Part shown: piece by piece, positions 31,312 through 40,434 of the stretch
How positions within the stretch are numbered: the stretch's first letter is position 1
Layout: every line of letters starts with the position of its first letter
DNA from: a virus
Strand: one strand, 5' to 3'
Virus record (IMG/VR): IMGVR_UViG_3300049001_000080
Coordinates: 1 to 64,000 of that record
DNA length: 64,000 bases
Program-made: the position numbers and the translations under genes
Notes under the pieces: generated by a model
Database searches by the model: none
The model's input: the letters and a program-made list of their open reading frames with translations, nothing else
Told to the model about the DNA's origin: nothing

Positions 31312-31320
31312 CGCTCGCGG

Positions 31321-31349
31321 CTCCTGTCTGGCGGTAAGAGATATCTTAC
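31321..31349 (-). promoter_or_regulatory. Leader plus GTAAGA-N4-TCTTAC palindrome
   Basis: The ribosome-binding leader CCGCCAGACAGGAG (31321-31334 on the minus strand) directly abuts an inverted repeat GTAAGA (31334-31339) and TCTTAC (31344-31349) around GATA. The palindrome resembles a repressor site, and partly resembles the GATAGAAGTATC motif. Confidence 0.5.
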
Positions 31350-31361
31350 AGCAAGGGTCGG

Positions 31362-32537
31362 TCATCTGGCTAGCTGCGGGCGAGCCAGCTCGACTAGGAC
31401 CTGCTGGCTGAGCAGCGCCAGCTCCACGATGACCTCGTCCACGCGGGCAGGTGGCGCGGCGACCTGGGTGGGCACGGCCTCGCGGGGCGCCTCCTGGGCC
31501 CAGCACTCGGCCAGCAGCGCGGCCATCTGCTCGGCGTTGGCCTTGCGGGCCGCCTGCATGCGCTCGAACCACTCGTGGAGCTGCCGCCGGCCGCGGGACG
31601 GGTCGTGCTCCGCCGCCCAGGCCAGGAAGCCCCTGCGCTCGAACTTGAGCCGGGGGTCCCGGAAGTCCCTGACCTCGCGGGCGACGCGGCGCTCGCGGTC
31701 CTGAGCACGGTCCCGGCCGGCGACGAGGGACGGCTCCAGGATCTGCCCCATCAGCCGCAGGACGCCCCTGCCACGAACGGCCAGGCCGGCGCGCTCCATC
31801 CGCTCGGCCAGCCGGCGGGCGGTGGCCTCCGACACGCACAGCAGCTCGCGGACCACCGAGAGCGGGACGTCCAGGAAGTCGTCGTCGGGCAGCTCGCCGA
31901 GGTGGCCGGCCAGGGCCAGGGCCGCCAGCGCCCACCCGTCGGTCCCCACGCACCTCAGGTCGTCGCGCCTGCCCTGGGGCTCCGACCAGACGTCCAGCGA
32001 GGGGTCCAGCACCTGCAAGTCCTCACCGCTCAGAGGTGCCCCAGTAGCATCTTCGCCCCGCTTTTCGCAAGCTTGACCAGGGAGTTCTCTCGCCTCCCCG
32101 CCCTGACAAGTGCTAGAACCCCTACTAGTTAAGATCATCTTGTTAGGCCTAGGAGAGGTACTAGAGGGGGAGATGATCTTCGTCGAGCGGCTGAGAACGT
32201 AAGAGCTACTAGAGGTAGTAGATGTTCTACTGGGGCACCTCTGAGCGGTCGTCGTTATAGACCACTTTGTGAGCCTTGGATCGTCGACGTCGACGCCCTG
32301 GGTGCCCTGCTGGTCGCAGCTCAGCAGGCCTGTGACCTCGCCCGTGGTCCACGGGGCCCAGCGCTGGACGGTGCGCTCGTGCAGGCCGCTGGCCACGGCC
32401 AGGTCGCGCTTGCCCTGGAGGGTGGGGTCGAGGGCGACCGCGGCGGCGATCCTGGCCTGGACGCGCTGCTCCGAGTTCGAGCCAGCGGAGAGGGTCGCGA
32501 TTATGGACCCGAGGGGTGCGCCTACGTTATCCTGCAT
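31362..32537 (-). CDS. Helix-turn-helix protein, candidate replication initiator
   Basis: The 391-residue protein has an N-terminal helix-turn-helix (GKRDLAVASGLHERTVQRW at about 43-61), a Ser/Thr-rich low-complexity middle encoded by the AT-richer repeat segment at 32025-32249, and a C-terminal winged-helix-like region (VVRELLCVSEATARRLAERMERAGL). This resembles phage initiators whose origins lie inside the gene (lambda O style). Replication initiation is an inference; a regulator is possible. The ATG at 32535-32537 has only a weak ribosome-binding site. Confidence 0.6.
   Translation of the reverse strand: MQDNVGAPLGSIIATLSAGSNSEQRVQARIAAAVALDPTLQGKRDLAVASGLHERTVQRWAPWTTGEVTGLLSCDQQGTQGVDVDDPRLTKWSITTTAQRCPSRTSTTSSSSYVLSRSTKIISPSSTSPRPNKMILTSRGSSTCQGGEARELPGQACEKRGEDATGAPLSGEDLQVLDPSLDVWSEPQGRRDDLRCVGTDGWALAALALAGHLGELPDDDFLDVPLSVVRELLCVSEATARRLAERMERAGLAVRGRGVLRLMGQILEPSLVAGRDRAQDRERRVAREVRDFRDPRLKFERRGFLAWAAEHDPSRGRRQLHEWFERMQAARKANAEQMAALLAECWAQEAPREAVPTQVAAPPARVDEVIVELALLSQQVLVELARPQLAR
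32025..32249. other. Repeat-rich segment bounded by 23-bp inverted repeats, candidate origin
   Basis: Arms 32025-32047 and 32227-32249 are perfect reverse complements. Between them the sequence is visibly richer in AT and holds many short repeats: TACTAGAGG twice, AAGATCATCT (32131-32140) with its complement at 32171-32180, and the hairpin AGTAGATGTTCTACT. The segment is 225 bp (75 codons) and keeps the reading frame open. Confidence 0.6.
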
Positions 32538-32670
32538 GCAGCAGATCGCCTTCTGCTCACGGCCTCGGGGTGTTCTCGCACCCGCGGGGCCTTCATCTTG
32601 CCTGGCGGACGTCAGGCTACCCCACGGGTCGCGATCTTCGGAAGGGCCGCGCAGGGATGCTTGACAGGCC
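32538..32670. other. Upstream region of the initiator-like gene
   Basis: No convincing gene. On the minus strand there is a 24-codon frame (MKAPRVREHPEAVSRRRS...) and a CTGTCAAGCATCCC element at about 32651-32665, similar to one at 62598-62610 (CGTCAAGCATCCC). Confidence 0.35.
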
Positions 32671-32952
32671 TCAGCGTCGCGGGGAGTCGATCTCGCGCAC
32701 CGCCGCCGCGCACGGCACGCAGAGGTCCAGCCAGCGGTAGCTGGGCGCGCCTGGCCGCTCGATCTCAGCCACGAACACCACCTCGGCCGCCGCCGGGCAG
32801 CCTAGGCAGGCGTGCTCCCCGGGGCGTCGCTCCACTACGCCGACCACCCAGCGGGTCACCTCGTGGCGCTCCAGCTCGGACAGCAGGGACGGCTCGGCCT
32901 CGATGAGCCGCAGCAGGTCGGTGGCTCGCTCAGGGGTCAGCGGAACGGCCAC
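32671..32952 (-). CDS. Small CxxC protein, 93 aa
   Basis: The product has two CxxC pairs (ACLGCPAA near residue 47 and LCVPCAAAV near residue 77), a zinc-ribbon arrangement, with a helical N-terminus (PERATDLLRLIEAEPSLLSELERH segment). GTG 32950-32952 follows GAGGAGA closely. Role unknown, possibly nucleic-acid binding. Confidence 0.6.
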   Translation of the reverse strand: MAVPLTPERATDLLRLIEAEPSLLSELERHEVTRWVVGVVERRPGEHACLGCPAAAEVVFVAEIERPGAPSYRWLDLCVPCAAAVREIDSPRR

Positions 32953-33019
32953 TCTCCTCGCCGTCTGTAGCGTCCCGGCCCACGGTATCCGAGCCCGAGG
33001 CGGGCCGGATCTCGTCGCG

Positions 33020-33031
33020 GGGATAGAAGTA
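33020..33031 (+). repeat. GATAGAAGTATC motif, copy 2
   Basis: Within GGGATAGAAGTATCT, in the gap between two minus-strand genes; 15 bases are identical with the copy at 61075. Confidence 0.6.
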
Positions 33032-33039
33032 TCTGGGCG

Positions 33040-33354
33040 TCAGGCGGCGACGGGCTCGCTGAGGCCGACGACCCAGCCCAGGTCGACGCCGTGCTCGGTG
33101 GCCGGCGGCGGGCCGACGTAGCGGACCTGGACCAGCTCATCGCGGCACCACAGCTCGGCGTACTCGCCGTCGCCCTGGTGGTCGGCGGGGAACGAGGCGG
33201 AGAAGGCGACGGAGGTCGCGCCCACCTGCCGCTCGGCGGGGACGGTGGTGTCGGCCCACCGGACGGACCAGGGGCCGTGGTCGTGCAGGGAGCGCTCAAG
33301 GAGCCGGGCGTCCGCTACGGCCCCGGCTACCAGGGTGTCCAGCGGCGGTGCCAC
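33040..33354 (-). CDS. Hypothetical protein downstream of tail spikes, 104 aa
   Basis: The GTG at 33352-33354 has AGAGGAGG four bases upstream; the open frame further upstream is not supported. The product begins MAPPLDTLVAGAVADARLLERSL and has a strand-rich body with one cysteine. It is the last gene of the tail operon and may be an accessory structural or chaperone protein, by position only. Confidence 0.55.
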   Translation of the reverse strand: MAPPLDTLVAGAVADARLLERSLHDHGPWSVRWADTTVPAERQVGATSVAFSASFPADHQGDGEYAELWCRDELVQVRYVGPPPATEHGVDLGWVVGLSEPVAA

Positions 33355-33368
33355 CGGCCCTCCTCTAA

Positions 33369-33382
33369 AGGATGCTTGCATC
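33369..33382. promoter_or_regulatory. GGATGC-TT-GCATCC palindrome
   Basis: A perfect 6-bp inverted repeat with two-base spacer between the tail-spike gene and the next gene; resembles an operator. Related GGATGCTTGAC sequences occur near 32655 and 62602. Confidence 0.35.
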
Positions 33383-33440
33383 CCGAGGATGGCATACCGC
33401 ACGGAGCGTGTCCAGCTAGTCGGCCTCGTCCGTATAAAGA

Positions 33441-35174
33441 CTAGGCCAAGAGCCCGAACGCCTGGAGGTCGTCGAGCAGCGAGTTGAGGACCTGCATCGT
33501 CGCCTCGTGCGAGGTGCGGAGGTTCTCGTAGGCCACCCGCAGCGAGTTCAGGTCCGCGAGCTTCGCCTGCCCGTCGGCGGCCCCGGTGTAGGCGCTGGAC
33601 TCCGGGTCGCTGGTGTACGCCGGCAGCACCCGCGCCGCGGTCGAGTAGGTCTGGGTGTAGCCGGCCGGCCGGCTGACCGCCGTCGCCCCGAAGAAGCCGA
33701 CCTGCCCGGAGAGGTGCCGCAGGTTGCCGGCCACCGACACGGCCCCGGTGAAGGCCGCGCCGGCCAGGGCGGCCCGCAGCGCCACGTCGGCGCCGGTGGC
33801 CAGCGTGACCCACGCGCCGCCGTCGTACAGCTCCGCCTGGCCGGTGTCGGTGGCGAACCCGACCGAGCCGCCCACGGCCCGCGGCCGGTCCGTGGTCTCC
33901 CACTCCGGCAGCACCAGGGCCAGGCGCGGGGTGCTGATGGACGGCTGGTAGTTCGAGAGCCACCCGTCCACGCCGCCGTAGGTCGGGCCGCCGGGGTGGT
34001 CGGCGTCGATCGAGCCGCCGTGCCAGGAGAAGAAGTTCGTGTGCTCCAGCCACAGGCCGTACTTCGGGTGCAGGTAGTCGGGGCCGGCGCCGTCGTCGCG
34101 GGCCAGCCCGTAGGCGGTCGCGCACCCCATGAACGAGACGTTGTCGATGGGGGCGCTGCTGGTGCCGCGCACCCGGACCGACGCGTAGGTGGGCGTCACG
34201 GACCCGGCCATGCTGCCGAACCCGTCGCGCCGGAACCGGCACCCCACGAACTGGAGCAGGTAGATCGAGCGGGCGGTGCTGGTCCGGTCGATGTCCACGC
34301 CGTGGCCGCTGTTGGCGTCGGTGGTGACGTCGGTGAACGTCGAGGAGCTGAGGTTGCCCTTGATCCTGATCCCCGGCGACCCGACCGCGATGGGCGTGTC
34401 CTGGTCGGTCGTGTTCCAGCCGGAGCGCTCCACCCGCACGGAGGTGAGGTGCACCTCGCCGCTGTCGGTGCCGCTGTCGAACAGCACGCCGCCCAGGGCG
34501 TTGCTGGCGATCAGGGTGCTCGATATCCAGGTGTCCGACCAGCTATGCGGGTCCAGGCAGCTCATCCCCCAGCCGCCGTTGCCGCCGATGAAGCAGTCGC
34601 TCCAGCGCTGCACGAACAGCCGGCCGGTGACCCCGTCGCCGGAGAACCCGACGACCCCGACCCCGCGCATGATCGCGTTCTGCTCGCCGTCCGGGTCGTC
34701 GAACCGCATCCCGACCTTGCCGACGCCGAGGTGCCCGCCGATCAGGGTGACGTCCTGGACCGACCCGGCCGTGTAGGCCGCCGTGAAGCGCAGCATCTCC
34801 GTATGGGTGGTGCCGGTGCGCAGCACCAGGGCGCAGAGCGCGGGGGGCGAGGAGGCGACGTAGCCCCAGTACCGGCCGGCTGGCTCCGACCCGCGGATGT
34901 GGCAGTACGGCGGCGGCTGGTGCCCCCCGTCGGTCAGGTACCGGCCCGGCGGGAGGAAGAGGACCCCGCCGCCGGCCACCGTGATGGCGCTCAGGGCGGC
35001 CTCGATCGCCGCGGTGTCGTCGTTGACGCCGTCGCCGATCGCTCCATACGCGCGCACGTCGAACACCGGGACGTCGACGCGTGCGCCCAGGCGCTGCACC
35101 TCGGCCACGACGGCGTCCATGTCGCCGGCCGGGTCCGGGTCGCCGGGCCGGCGGAACGGGATGCTCAGCGCCAC
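33441..35174 (-). CDS. Beta-helix tail spike (pectate-lyase-like fold)
   Basis: The 577-residue protein has an N-terminal anchoring segment (MALSIPFRRPGDPDPAGDMD) shared with the next upstream spike, then the pectate-lyase-superfamily start FDVRAYGAIGDGVNDDTAAI, with GGGVLFLPPGRY and many short strand-turn repeats typical of a right-handed parallel beta-helix. The C-terminus has a helical, probably trimeric coiled coil (LNSLRVAYENLRTSHEATMQ). It likely binds or cleaves host surface polysaccharide. Confidence 0.82.
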   Translation of the reverse strand: MALSIPFRRPGDPDPAGDMDAVVAEVQRLGARVDVPVFDVRAYGAIGDGVNDDTAAIEAALSAITVAGGGVLFLPPGRYLTDGGHQPPPYCHIRGSEPAGRYWGYVASSPPALCALVLRTGTTHTEMLRFTAAYTAGSVQDVTLIGGHLGVGKVGMRFDDPDGEQNAIMRGVGVVGFSGDGVTGRLFVQRWSDCFIGGNGGWGMSCLDPHSWSDTWISSTLIASNALGGVLFDSGTDSGEVHLTSVRVERSGWNTTDQDTPIAVGSPGIRIKGNLSSSTFTDVTTDANSGHGVDIDRTSTARSIYLLQFVGCRFRRDGFGSMAGSVTPTYASVRVRGTSSAPIDNVSFMGCATAYGLARDDGAGPDYLHPKYGLWLEHTNFFSWHGGSIDADHPGGPTYGGVDGWLSNYQPSISTPRLALVLPEWETTDRPRAVGGSVGFATDTGQAELYDGGAWVTLATGADVALRAALAGAAFTGAVSVAGNLRHLSGQVGFFGATAVSRPAGYTQTYSTAARVLPAYTSDPESSAYTGAADGQAKLADLNSLRVAYENLRTSHEATMQVLNSLLDDLQAFGLLA

Positions 35175-35193
35175 CTCAGGCCTGCTCTCTGGC

Positions 35194-36954
35194 TCACTTG
35201 GCCACCCACCCGGTAGCGGCGCTGCCGGTCTCCTTGACGTAGATCGCGGTGCCGGCCCCGCCGTCCCGGCGCAGCGCGAGCGACCCGACGGGCGCGGTCA
35301 CCTGGGCCTCGGGGGTCCCGGTGCACTCCCAGATCTCCACCCCGCCGGGGCTCCCGCCCACCCGCACCGGGCCGGTCGCGGCCCCGCCAGAGCCGCGGGT
35401 GACCGAGCCGCCCGAGGCGTCCGTGCCGACGTGGGTCGGGTTGACCAGCCACTGGAGGTTCAGCGGCGCCCCGCCGCGCAGCCGGGTGTCTCGGATGATC
35501 ACGTTAGCCGGCGTCGCGCCGAAGGAGGAGACGCCCGACCCGCCCGGGAAGGTGGCCGACCCGAAGTCCACCGTGTTGCCGTCGTAGGTGACCCCCGCCG
35601 CGCCCAGGTAGATCGGGATCTCCACCAGCGGGCCGACCGCCGCGGTCGTGTACTGGACCGAGCACCCGGAGACGACCCCGTCGGCGTTGCAGGCGATCCC
35701 GATCCGTGCTCCGGAGCCCGTGGAGGCCAGCTCCTGCCGTAGCAGGCAGCCACGCGCCTGGTTGGAGTAGACGTCGGTACCGGTGTTCGAGAGGTCGAGA
35801 CCCCGTGTCACCCAGTCGTGCACCCGGCACCCCTCGGCCAGCACCATGCCGGTGTTGGCGTTGGCGCTGCGGATGCCGTACTGCCCACCCCAGACCTCCG
35901 TGCCGATGATCGTCCCGCCGCGCGCCGGGTCGCCGCCCGCGATGCCCGCGTAGCCGTTGCCGTCGCAGATGATCCCGCTGGCGGTGGTCGCCGCCACCTG
36001 CACCTGGCCGCCGATCACCACCGACCCGTTGGCGGACAGCTCGATGCCCGCGTAGCTGGGGCTCCCCGAGATGCTGGCCCCGACGATCAGCGGCCGGACC
36101 GACACGGCCGAGATCCCCATCAGCCCCGGTCCGGACACCCGGACCGAGCGCATCTGGGTGCCGCGCATGTGCGTCCAGTCCTCGATGCCGATCCGGGCGG
36201 GCGAGACGATCATGACGTCGTCGAGCAGGCAGTCCTTGCCGACGTCGGAGGTGTTGCCGTACCCCGAGAGCCCGTTGCGTGGCGAGCTGTAGCAGGAGAC
36301 GTCCCGGACCACGGTCCGACAGGCCCCGTAGTACGAGTAGAGGGCCGCCTCGCACCCGGTGGCGCGGAGTCGCTCGATGGTGTTCCGGTCGGAGAGCGCG
36401 CCCTTGACGAGCACCACGCTCGCCGTCCGCTGGTACCCCTCGCCGTCCACTGTGGACGGCGGGAAGAGGTTGGTGTAGTTGGCGACGATGTCGGCGAACC
36501 GGCAGTCGGTCGAGTCCTCGACGTGGATGATCGCCGACTCGTCCGCCGGGGTGCCGACGAGGGGGGTGGCCGGCGCGAGGAAGGAGGCGCCGGTGATGGA
36601 GACGCGGCTGCGGCCGTGCACCTGGAAGACGCGGCCGGTCGTGGCGATCGTGCCGGTCGGCGCGGTGCCGACCTGGACGGTGGCGCCGGGCCGGAACTCG
36701 ATCGAGAGCCCGTCCACGCCCACGACGTGGGTTCGGTTCACCACGTAGGCCCGCGCGGGCAGCACGATCCTGCTGCGCCCGCCGGTCAGGGCCGCGTCGA
36801 TCAGGTCGTCGTCGCTCGCGCCGGAGGCGGGCACGACCCAGGTGGACTGGCCGTCGACCAGGCCGCCGACGCGGTTGACCTCGGTCACGATCGCATTGAC
36901 GTCGGCCGCGGGGTCGGCCTCGTCCACGTGCCGGGTGGGGATCGTCAGCGCCAT
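35194..36954 (-). CDS. Second beta-helix tail spike
   Basis: The 586-residue protein begins MALTIPTRHVDEADPAADVN, paralogous to the other spike's N-terminus, which suggests both attach to the same baseplate site. The body contains many G-x-x-I/V and N-x-x-I strand repeats typical of parallel beta-helices (for example GIEDWTHMRG, GIISAVSVRP-like turns). The C-terminal region is Gly/Ser-rich. Receptor binding or polysaccharide depolymerisation is the likely role; catalytic residues cannot be identified. Confidence 0.78.
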   Translation of the reverse strand: MALTIPTRHVDEADPAADVNAIVTEVNRVGGLVDGQSTWVVPASGASDDDLIDAALTGGRSRIVLPARAYVVNRTHVVGVDGLSIEFRPGATVQVGTAPTGTIATTGRVFQVHGRSRVSITGASFLAPATPLVGTPADESAIIHVEDSTDCRFADIVANYTNLFPPSTVDGEGYQRTASVVLVKGALSDRNTIERLRATGCEAALYSYYGACRTVVRDVSCYSSPRNGLSGYGNTSDVGKDCLLDDVMIVSPARIGIEDWTHMRGTQMRSVRVSGPGLMGISAVSVRPLIVGASISGSPSYAGIELSANGSVVIGGQVQVAATTASGIICDGNGYAGIAGGDPARGGTIIGTEVWGGQYGIRSANANTGMVLAEGCRVHDWVTRGLDLSNTGTDVYSNQARGCLLRQELASTGSGARIGIACNADGVVSGCSVQYTTAAVGPLVEIPIYLGAAGVTYDGNTVDFGSATFPGGSGVSSFGATPANVIIRDTRLRGGAPLNLQWLVNPTHVGTDASGGSVTRGSGGAATGPVRVGGSPGGVEIWECTGTPEAQVTAPVGSLALRRDGGAGTAIYVKETGSAATGWVAK

Positions 36955-36957
36955 CTG

Positions 36958-39900
36958 CTACTCCGGCTGGTAGGTGGGCTGGTAGGTGGCGGTGTAGACC
37001 GTCGCGGCCGGGGGCTCCGGCGAGCCGGGGTAGGTCGTGCCGTAGGTGGTGCCGTAGACGCCCTCGACCGGGGGCTCCGGCTCGGGGGCGGGCGGCGGCT
37101 GGGCGACGACGTCGGACCGCAGCGACCCGAACCACCAGCTCGGCACCGGCTGGTGCCACTGCCGCCACATCGGGTCCTGGTGGATCGGCGGGTACCGGTC
37201 GACCGGCGAGGTGTTCGGGCCGACCGGCTCCATCCCGTGCCCGGGCGGCTGCCCGCCCAGCAGGCCCGCGTACCAGGGCCGGATCGCCAGCGCGCTGATC
37301 GAGGCCCCCTGCGCGTAGACGGTGGCCCGCCACCTGAGCTGGCGCCCGGGCTCGGGGAAGGTGAGCACCCCGTCCGGGTCGTTCTTGATGTCCAGCGCGT
37401 CGTACCAGGTCGTGCCGCCGTCCACCGAGAACGACCAGAGGATCGGGTCGTCGAACAGGCTCAGCCTCGTGACGGTGAAGTCGTCGTTCGAGGGCAGCAC
37501 CTGGGCCGCGCGGACGTACACGGCGCCGGTGATCGCGACCGACTCGTGGCTCTCGTAGCTGGTGCCCTCGATGGCCCCGTAGGTACCCAGCGACTCCATG
37601 TCCGCGTAGGTGAGCGTCGAGTGGGCCGAGCCGGGGGTGTACCCGACGTAGAACCGGGCCTCCTCCCCCGGGACCAGCATCCGCCCCTCCTGCGCGAGCA
37701 CGACGTCGCCGTGCGTGGAGACCACCTGGACCACGACGGGCGCAGTGGTCGGGCGCGACGAGCTGACCCGGACCGCGGCGTAGATCCGCCCCCCGTCCGA
37801 CGGCGTGACCGGCAGGGACTGGACGCCGCCACCGGCGACCCCGTCTGACTGCGCGCCCTCCAGCTCCCCGTAGAGGCGGCCCTCCAGCGCGGCGTAGGTG
37901 CCGTACCCCGCGTCGGCCTCCAGCGCCCCGTAGGTCCGCGGGTACCAGCCGCGCACGACCGTCACCGAGCCGGGCTCGTGGGCGAGCTGGGCGTCCCCGT
38001 AGGCCGACCAGTTCGGGGCGAGGTCCGCAGCCAGGAACTGGTCGTCGGGCAGCACCTGGGCGGGGTCGGACTGCTGCGTGGCCACCTGGACGGCCCGGAC
38101 CTGCACCGCGCTGCCGAAGGTCTTGGACGTGGCCGTGCTGACCGCGCTAGCGGCCACCAGGGCGCCGCTCGCGAGGGACATCGCGGACGTCGACTGGACC
38201 CACTGGAGGTCGTCGAACAGGTCGACGTACTGCTCGGTGTCGTCGTCGGTCAGGTAGTCGACCCGCAGCGCCTGGAGCTGGCGCAGCCCGACGAAGAAGG
38301 CGACCCGCGTGCGGTGGTCTACCGTGACGGTCTCGTAGACGTGCCGGGTCGTGGTGGTGAACCGCGGCGCGACCGAGCCGGCGTGCCAGGGCTGGAACCC
38401 CCAGACCCAGCCGAAGCCGGCCACCCGCTCGGCCTCGCTCGGGCTGCCGGAGTACAGCGCCTCGGTGGCCGTGTGCCTCGTGGTGTCCGGCAGCCCGTGC
38501 AGCGCCCCGACGGCGTCCGCGTACCGGCTCACGTCGGCCAGCGCCAGCGCGGTCGGCAGCCCGCCGACGTCCTGCGGGGTGGACGCGCCCGAGGTCATCT
38601 GGGAGAACCTGGCGACCGTGTCGGTGGTGAAGACGCTGACCTGCCTGCGTACCGGCACCAGGCTCTCGTACGGCTCCATGGACAGGCCGGTGAACTCGAA
38701 CTTCCAGAACCGGGCCCTGGTCGGCGGGAGGTGCAGGTACCCCCGACGCAGCACGTAGTCGCGCGCCACCGGGGTCCAGGCCATGTCGGCGTAGCAGTCG
38801 CACGGGCCGCCGAACAGCCCGACGGGCGACGTCTGCGGGTCCGACCGCCAGGGCTCCATCCGCAGCACCGAGTCGTCCGTGGTGCCGGAGTCGTCGGCGG
38901 CGAGCGGGGCCCGGCGCACGTACGCCTGCGGGTCCGCCATGAAGACGCCCAGGTCCGCCGCGGAGGCTGCCACCGCCTTGAGGACGAGCGCCCGCACCGA
39001 GATGCCGGAGACGCCGGGGTCGCCGTCGTCCGGGTAGCCGCCGATCCTGATGACGCCCGGCCGCGTCGTGTCCGGGCGGGCGGCCGTCGTGACCTGCACC
39101 GGCTGGAGGTCGCCGAGCTGGTAGGTCAGCGTCACGCCGGCCGGGAAGTCGTCGGTGTCCCGCGGGGTGTACCCGACCATCACACGCCAGCGCGCGCCGC
39201 GCAGGTGCAGCGGGTCGAGCGGCACCTGCGTCACGACGCCGCCGGCCGTGGTGAACTGGACGGCGCCGGGCACCAGCCTCAGCGTGGCGTCGCCCAGCGA
39301 GAGGATCGGGTGGTCGGTGTCGGCGCCCACGCCGACGTAGCCGTCCGCGGAGTACCAGGGGGTCTCCAGGTCCAGCGCGACCCACCACGGCCCGGCGGTG
39401 TCGAGCTGGACGAAGGCGTTGTCGACGTCCACGTAGGACGGCGTCGTGTGCCCGAAGGCGACGGCCTCGGCGCTGGTGCGCTGCGGCGGCTGCTGCGGGC
39501 TCGGGCTCTCGCCGTGCTGCTGGACGATCGGGTACCCCAGCGGCTGGTCGCGGGCCGGGTAGGAGCCGGCCGGCTCGTCGTCGCTGTAGTAGAGGTTGCA
39601 GTGCACCCCGACGGTGGTCGGGTCGACGAACCAGCGGTCCACCACCTGCCCCTGGCCGTCCGCGTCGCGCAGGTCCGCGTAGTAGCACACCACCGCGTAC
39701 CCGACCGGCTGCGGGTCGCAGCGCCACGCCCGCCCCGGCGCCGGGTCGATCGCGTACCGCGGCGAGTCCTCCTGGATCGAGTAGACGACGCGCGACCCGA
39801 GCAGGTCGGTCGAGCTGGCGAAGTCGTCCTCGTAGGTGGTGACGTCCCCGTACCGCGGCGCGTCGGCGCGCGAGTTGATGCGGTACCCGACCTGGAGGGT

Positions 39901-40434
39901 GCGCGCCCCCAGCGAGTAGGCGGCCGGCGCGCCGAACGGGTCGAGGGGCGCCCCGGTGCTGCCGGCGCGCTGGAGCACGAGCCGGACGGTCCGGGCCACC
40001 ACCGGCAGCACGCGCCAGGAGGTGGGCAGCCAGTGGCCCGGCCCGTGGTGCTGCGCGTGCTCGCCCGGTCGCGTGCTCGCCCGGTCGACGCGCTGCGGTG
40101 TGGAGTCGCCCACCGACCGGACGGCGTCGACGCCGCGCTCCACCTCGAAGGCGACCCACGCCCCCGTGCTCTCGTCCTGGTGCTCCACCCAGGCGTCGTG
40201 GGGGAAGTGCGCCAGCTCCAGCGAGAGGTAGTTGACCAGGCGGGCCTCGCCGAGCCGGACCTGGAGCACCTCCTGCACCTGGCTCGACTGCGGCCGGGCG
40301 GGGGTGGACCAGTACCGGTCGGTGCTGTCGCGGGACGTGCCCAGCGCGCTCGGCTCCCCGAGCCCGGCCGCCTGCGCCTGCGCGGCGACGACCGACGCGA
40401 CGGGCAGCCGGTCCACGAACAGGGGCGAGGTCAC
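36958..40434 (-). CDS. Large baseplate/minor tail protein, 1158 aa
   Basis: The GTG at 40432-40434 overlaps the upstream stop (GTGA); the longer frame beyond it is not coding. The product is a very large, strand-rich, Trp/Tyr-rich protein with lectin-like segments (WWVALDLETPWYSADGYVGV) and a stretch of YGxxE repeats near residues 840-870 (TYGALEADAGYGTYAALEG) and again near 960 (TYADMESLGTYGAIEG). The C-terminus is Pro/Tyr-rich (TATYQPTYQPE). It probably bridges baseplate and spikes, by position. Confidence 0.7.
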   Translation of the reverse strand: MTSPLFVDRLPVASVVAAQAQAAGLGEPSALGTSRDSTDRYWSTPARPQSSQVQEVLQVRLGEARLVNYLSLELAHFPHDAWVEHQDESTGAWVAFEVERGVDAVRSVGDSTPQRVDRASTRPGEHAQHHGPGHWLPTSWRVLPVVARTVRLVLQRAGSTGAPLDPFGAPAAYSLGARTLQVGYRINSRADAPRYGDVTTYEDDFASSTDLLGSRVVYSIQEDSPRYAIDPAPGRAWRCDPQPVGYAVVCYYADLRDADGQGQVVDRWFVDPTTVGVHCNLYYSDDEPAGSYPARDQPLGYPIVQQHGESPSPQQPPQRTSAEAVAFGHTTPSYVDVDNAFVQLDTAGPWWVALDLETPWYSADGYVGVGADTDHPILSLGDATLRLVPGAVQFTTAGGVVTQVPLDPLHLRGARWRVMVGYTPRDTDDFPAGVTLTYQLGDLQPVQVTTAARPDTTRPGVIRIGGYPDDGDPGVSGISVRALVLKAVAASAADLGVFMADPQAYVRRAPLAADDSGTTDDSVLRMEPWRSDPQTSPVGLFGGPCDCYADMAWTPVARDYVLRRGYLHLPPTRARFWKFEFTGLSMEPYESLVPVRRQVSVFTTDTVARFSQMTSGASTPQDVGGLPTALALADVSRYADAVGALHGLPDTTRHTATEALYSGSPSEAERVAGFGWVWGFQPWHAGSVAPRFTTTTRHVYETVTVDHRTRVAFFVGLRQLQALRVDYLTDDDTEQYVDLFDDLQWVQSTSAMSLASGALVAASAVSTATSKTFGSAVQVRAVQVATQQSDPAQVLPDDQFLAADLAPNWSAYGDAQLAHEPGSVTVVRGWYPRTYGALEADAGYGTYAALEGRLYGELEGAQSDGVAGGGVQSLPVTPSDGGRIYAAVRVSSSRPTTAPVVVQVVSTHGDVVLAQEGRMLVPGEEARFYVGYTPGSAHSTLTYADMESLGTYGAIEGTSYESHESVAITGAVYVRAAQVLPSNDDFTVTRLSLFDDPILWSFSVDGGTTWYDALDIKNDPDGVLTFPEPGRQLRWRATVYAQGASISALAIRPWYAGLLGGQPPGHGMEPVGPNTSPVDRYPPIHQDPMWRQWHQPVPSWWFGSLRSDVVAQPPPAPEPEPPVEGVYGTTYGTTYPGSPEPPAATVYTATYQPTYQPE

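Noticed and set aside
32025-32249. MITE-type transposon for the segment bounded by inverted repeats
   Set aside because: No target-site duplication is visible and the segment is full of internal iteron-like repeats; kept only as an alternative to an origin.
33040-34242. 400-residue open frame upstream of the 104-aa gene
   Set aside because: Only the last 104 codons look coding; the rest overlaps the tail spike in another frame and is Arg/Gly-rich shadow.
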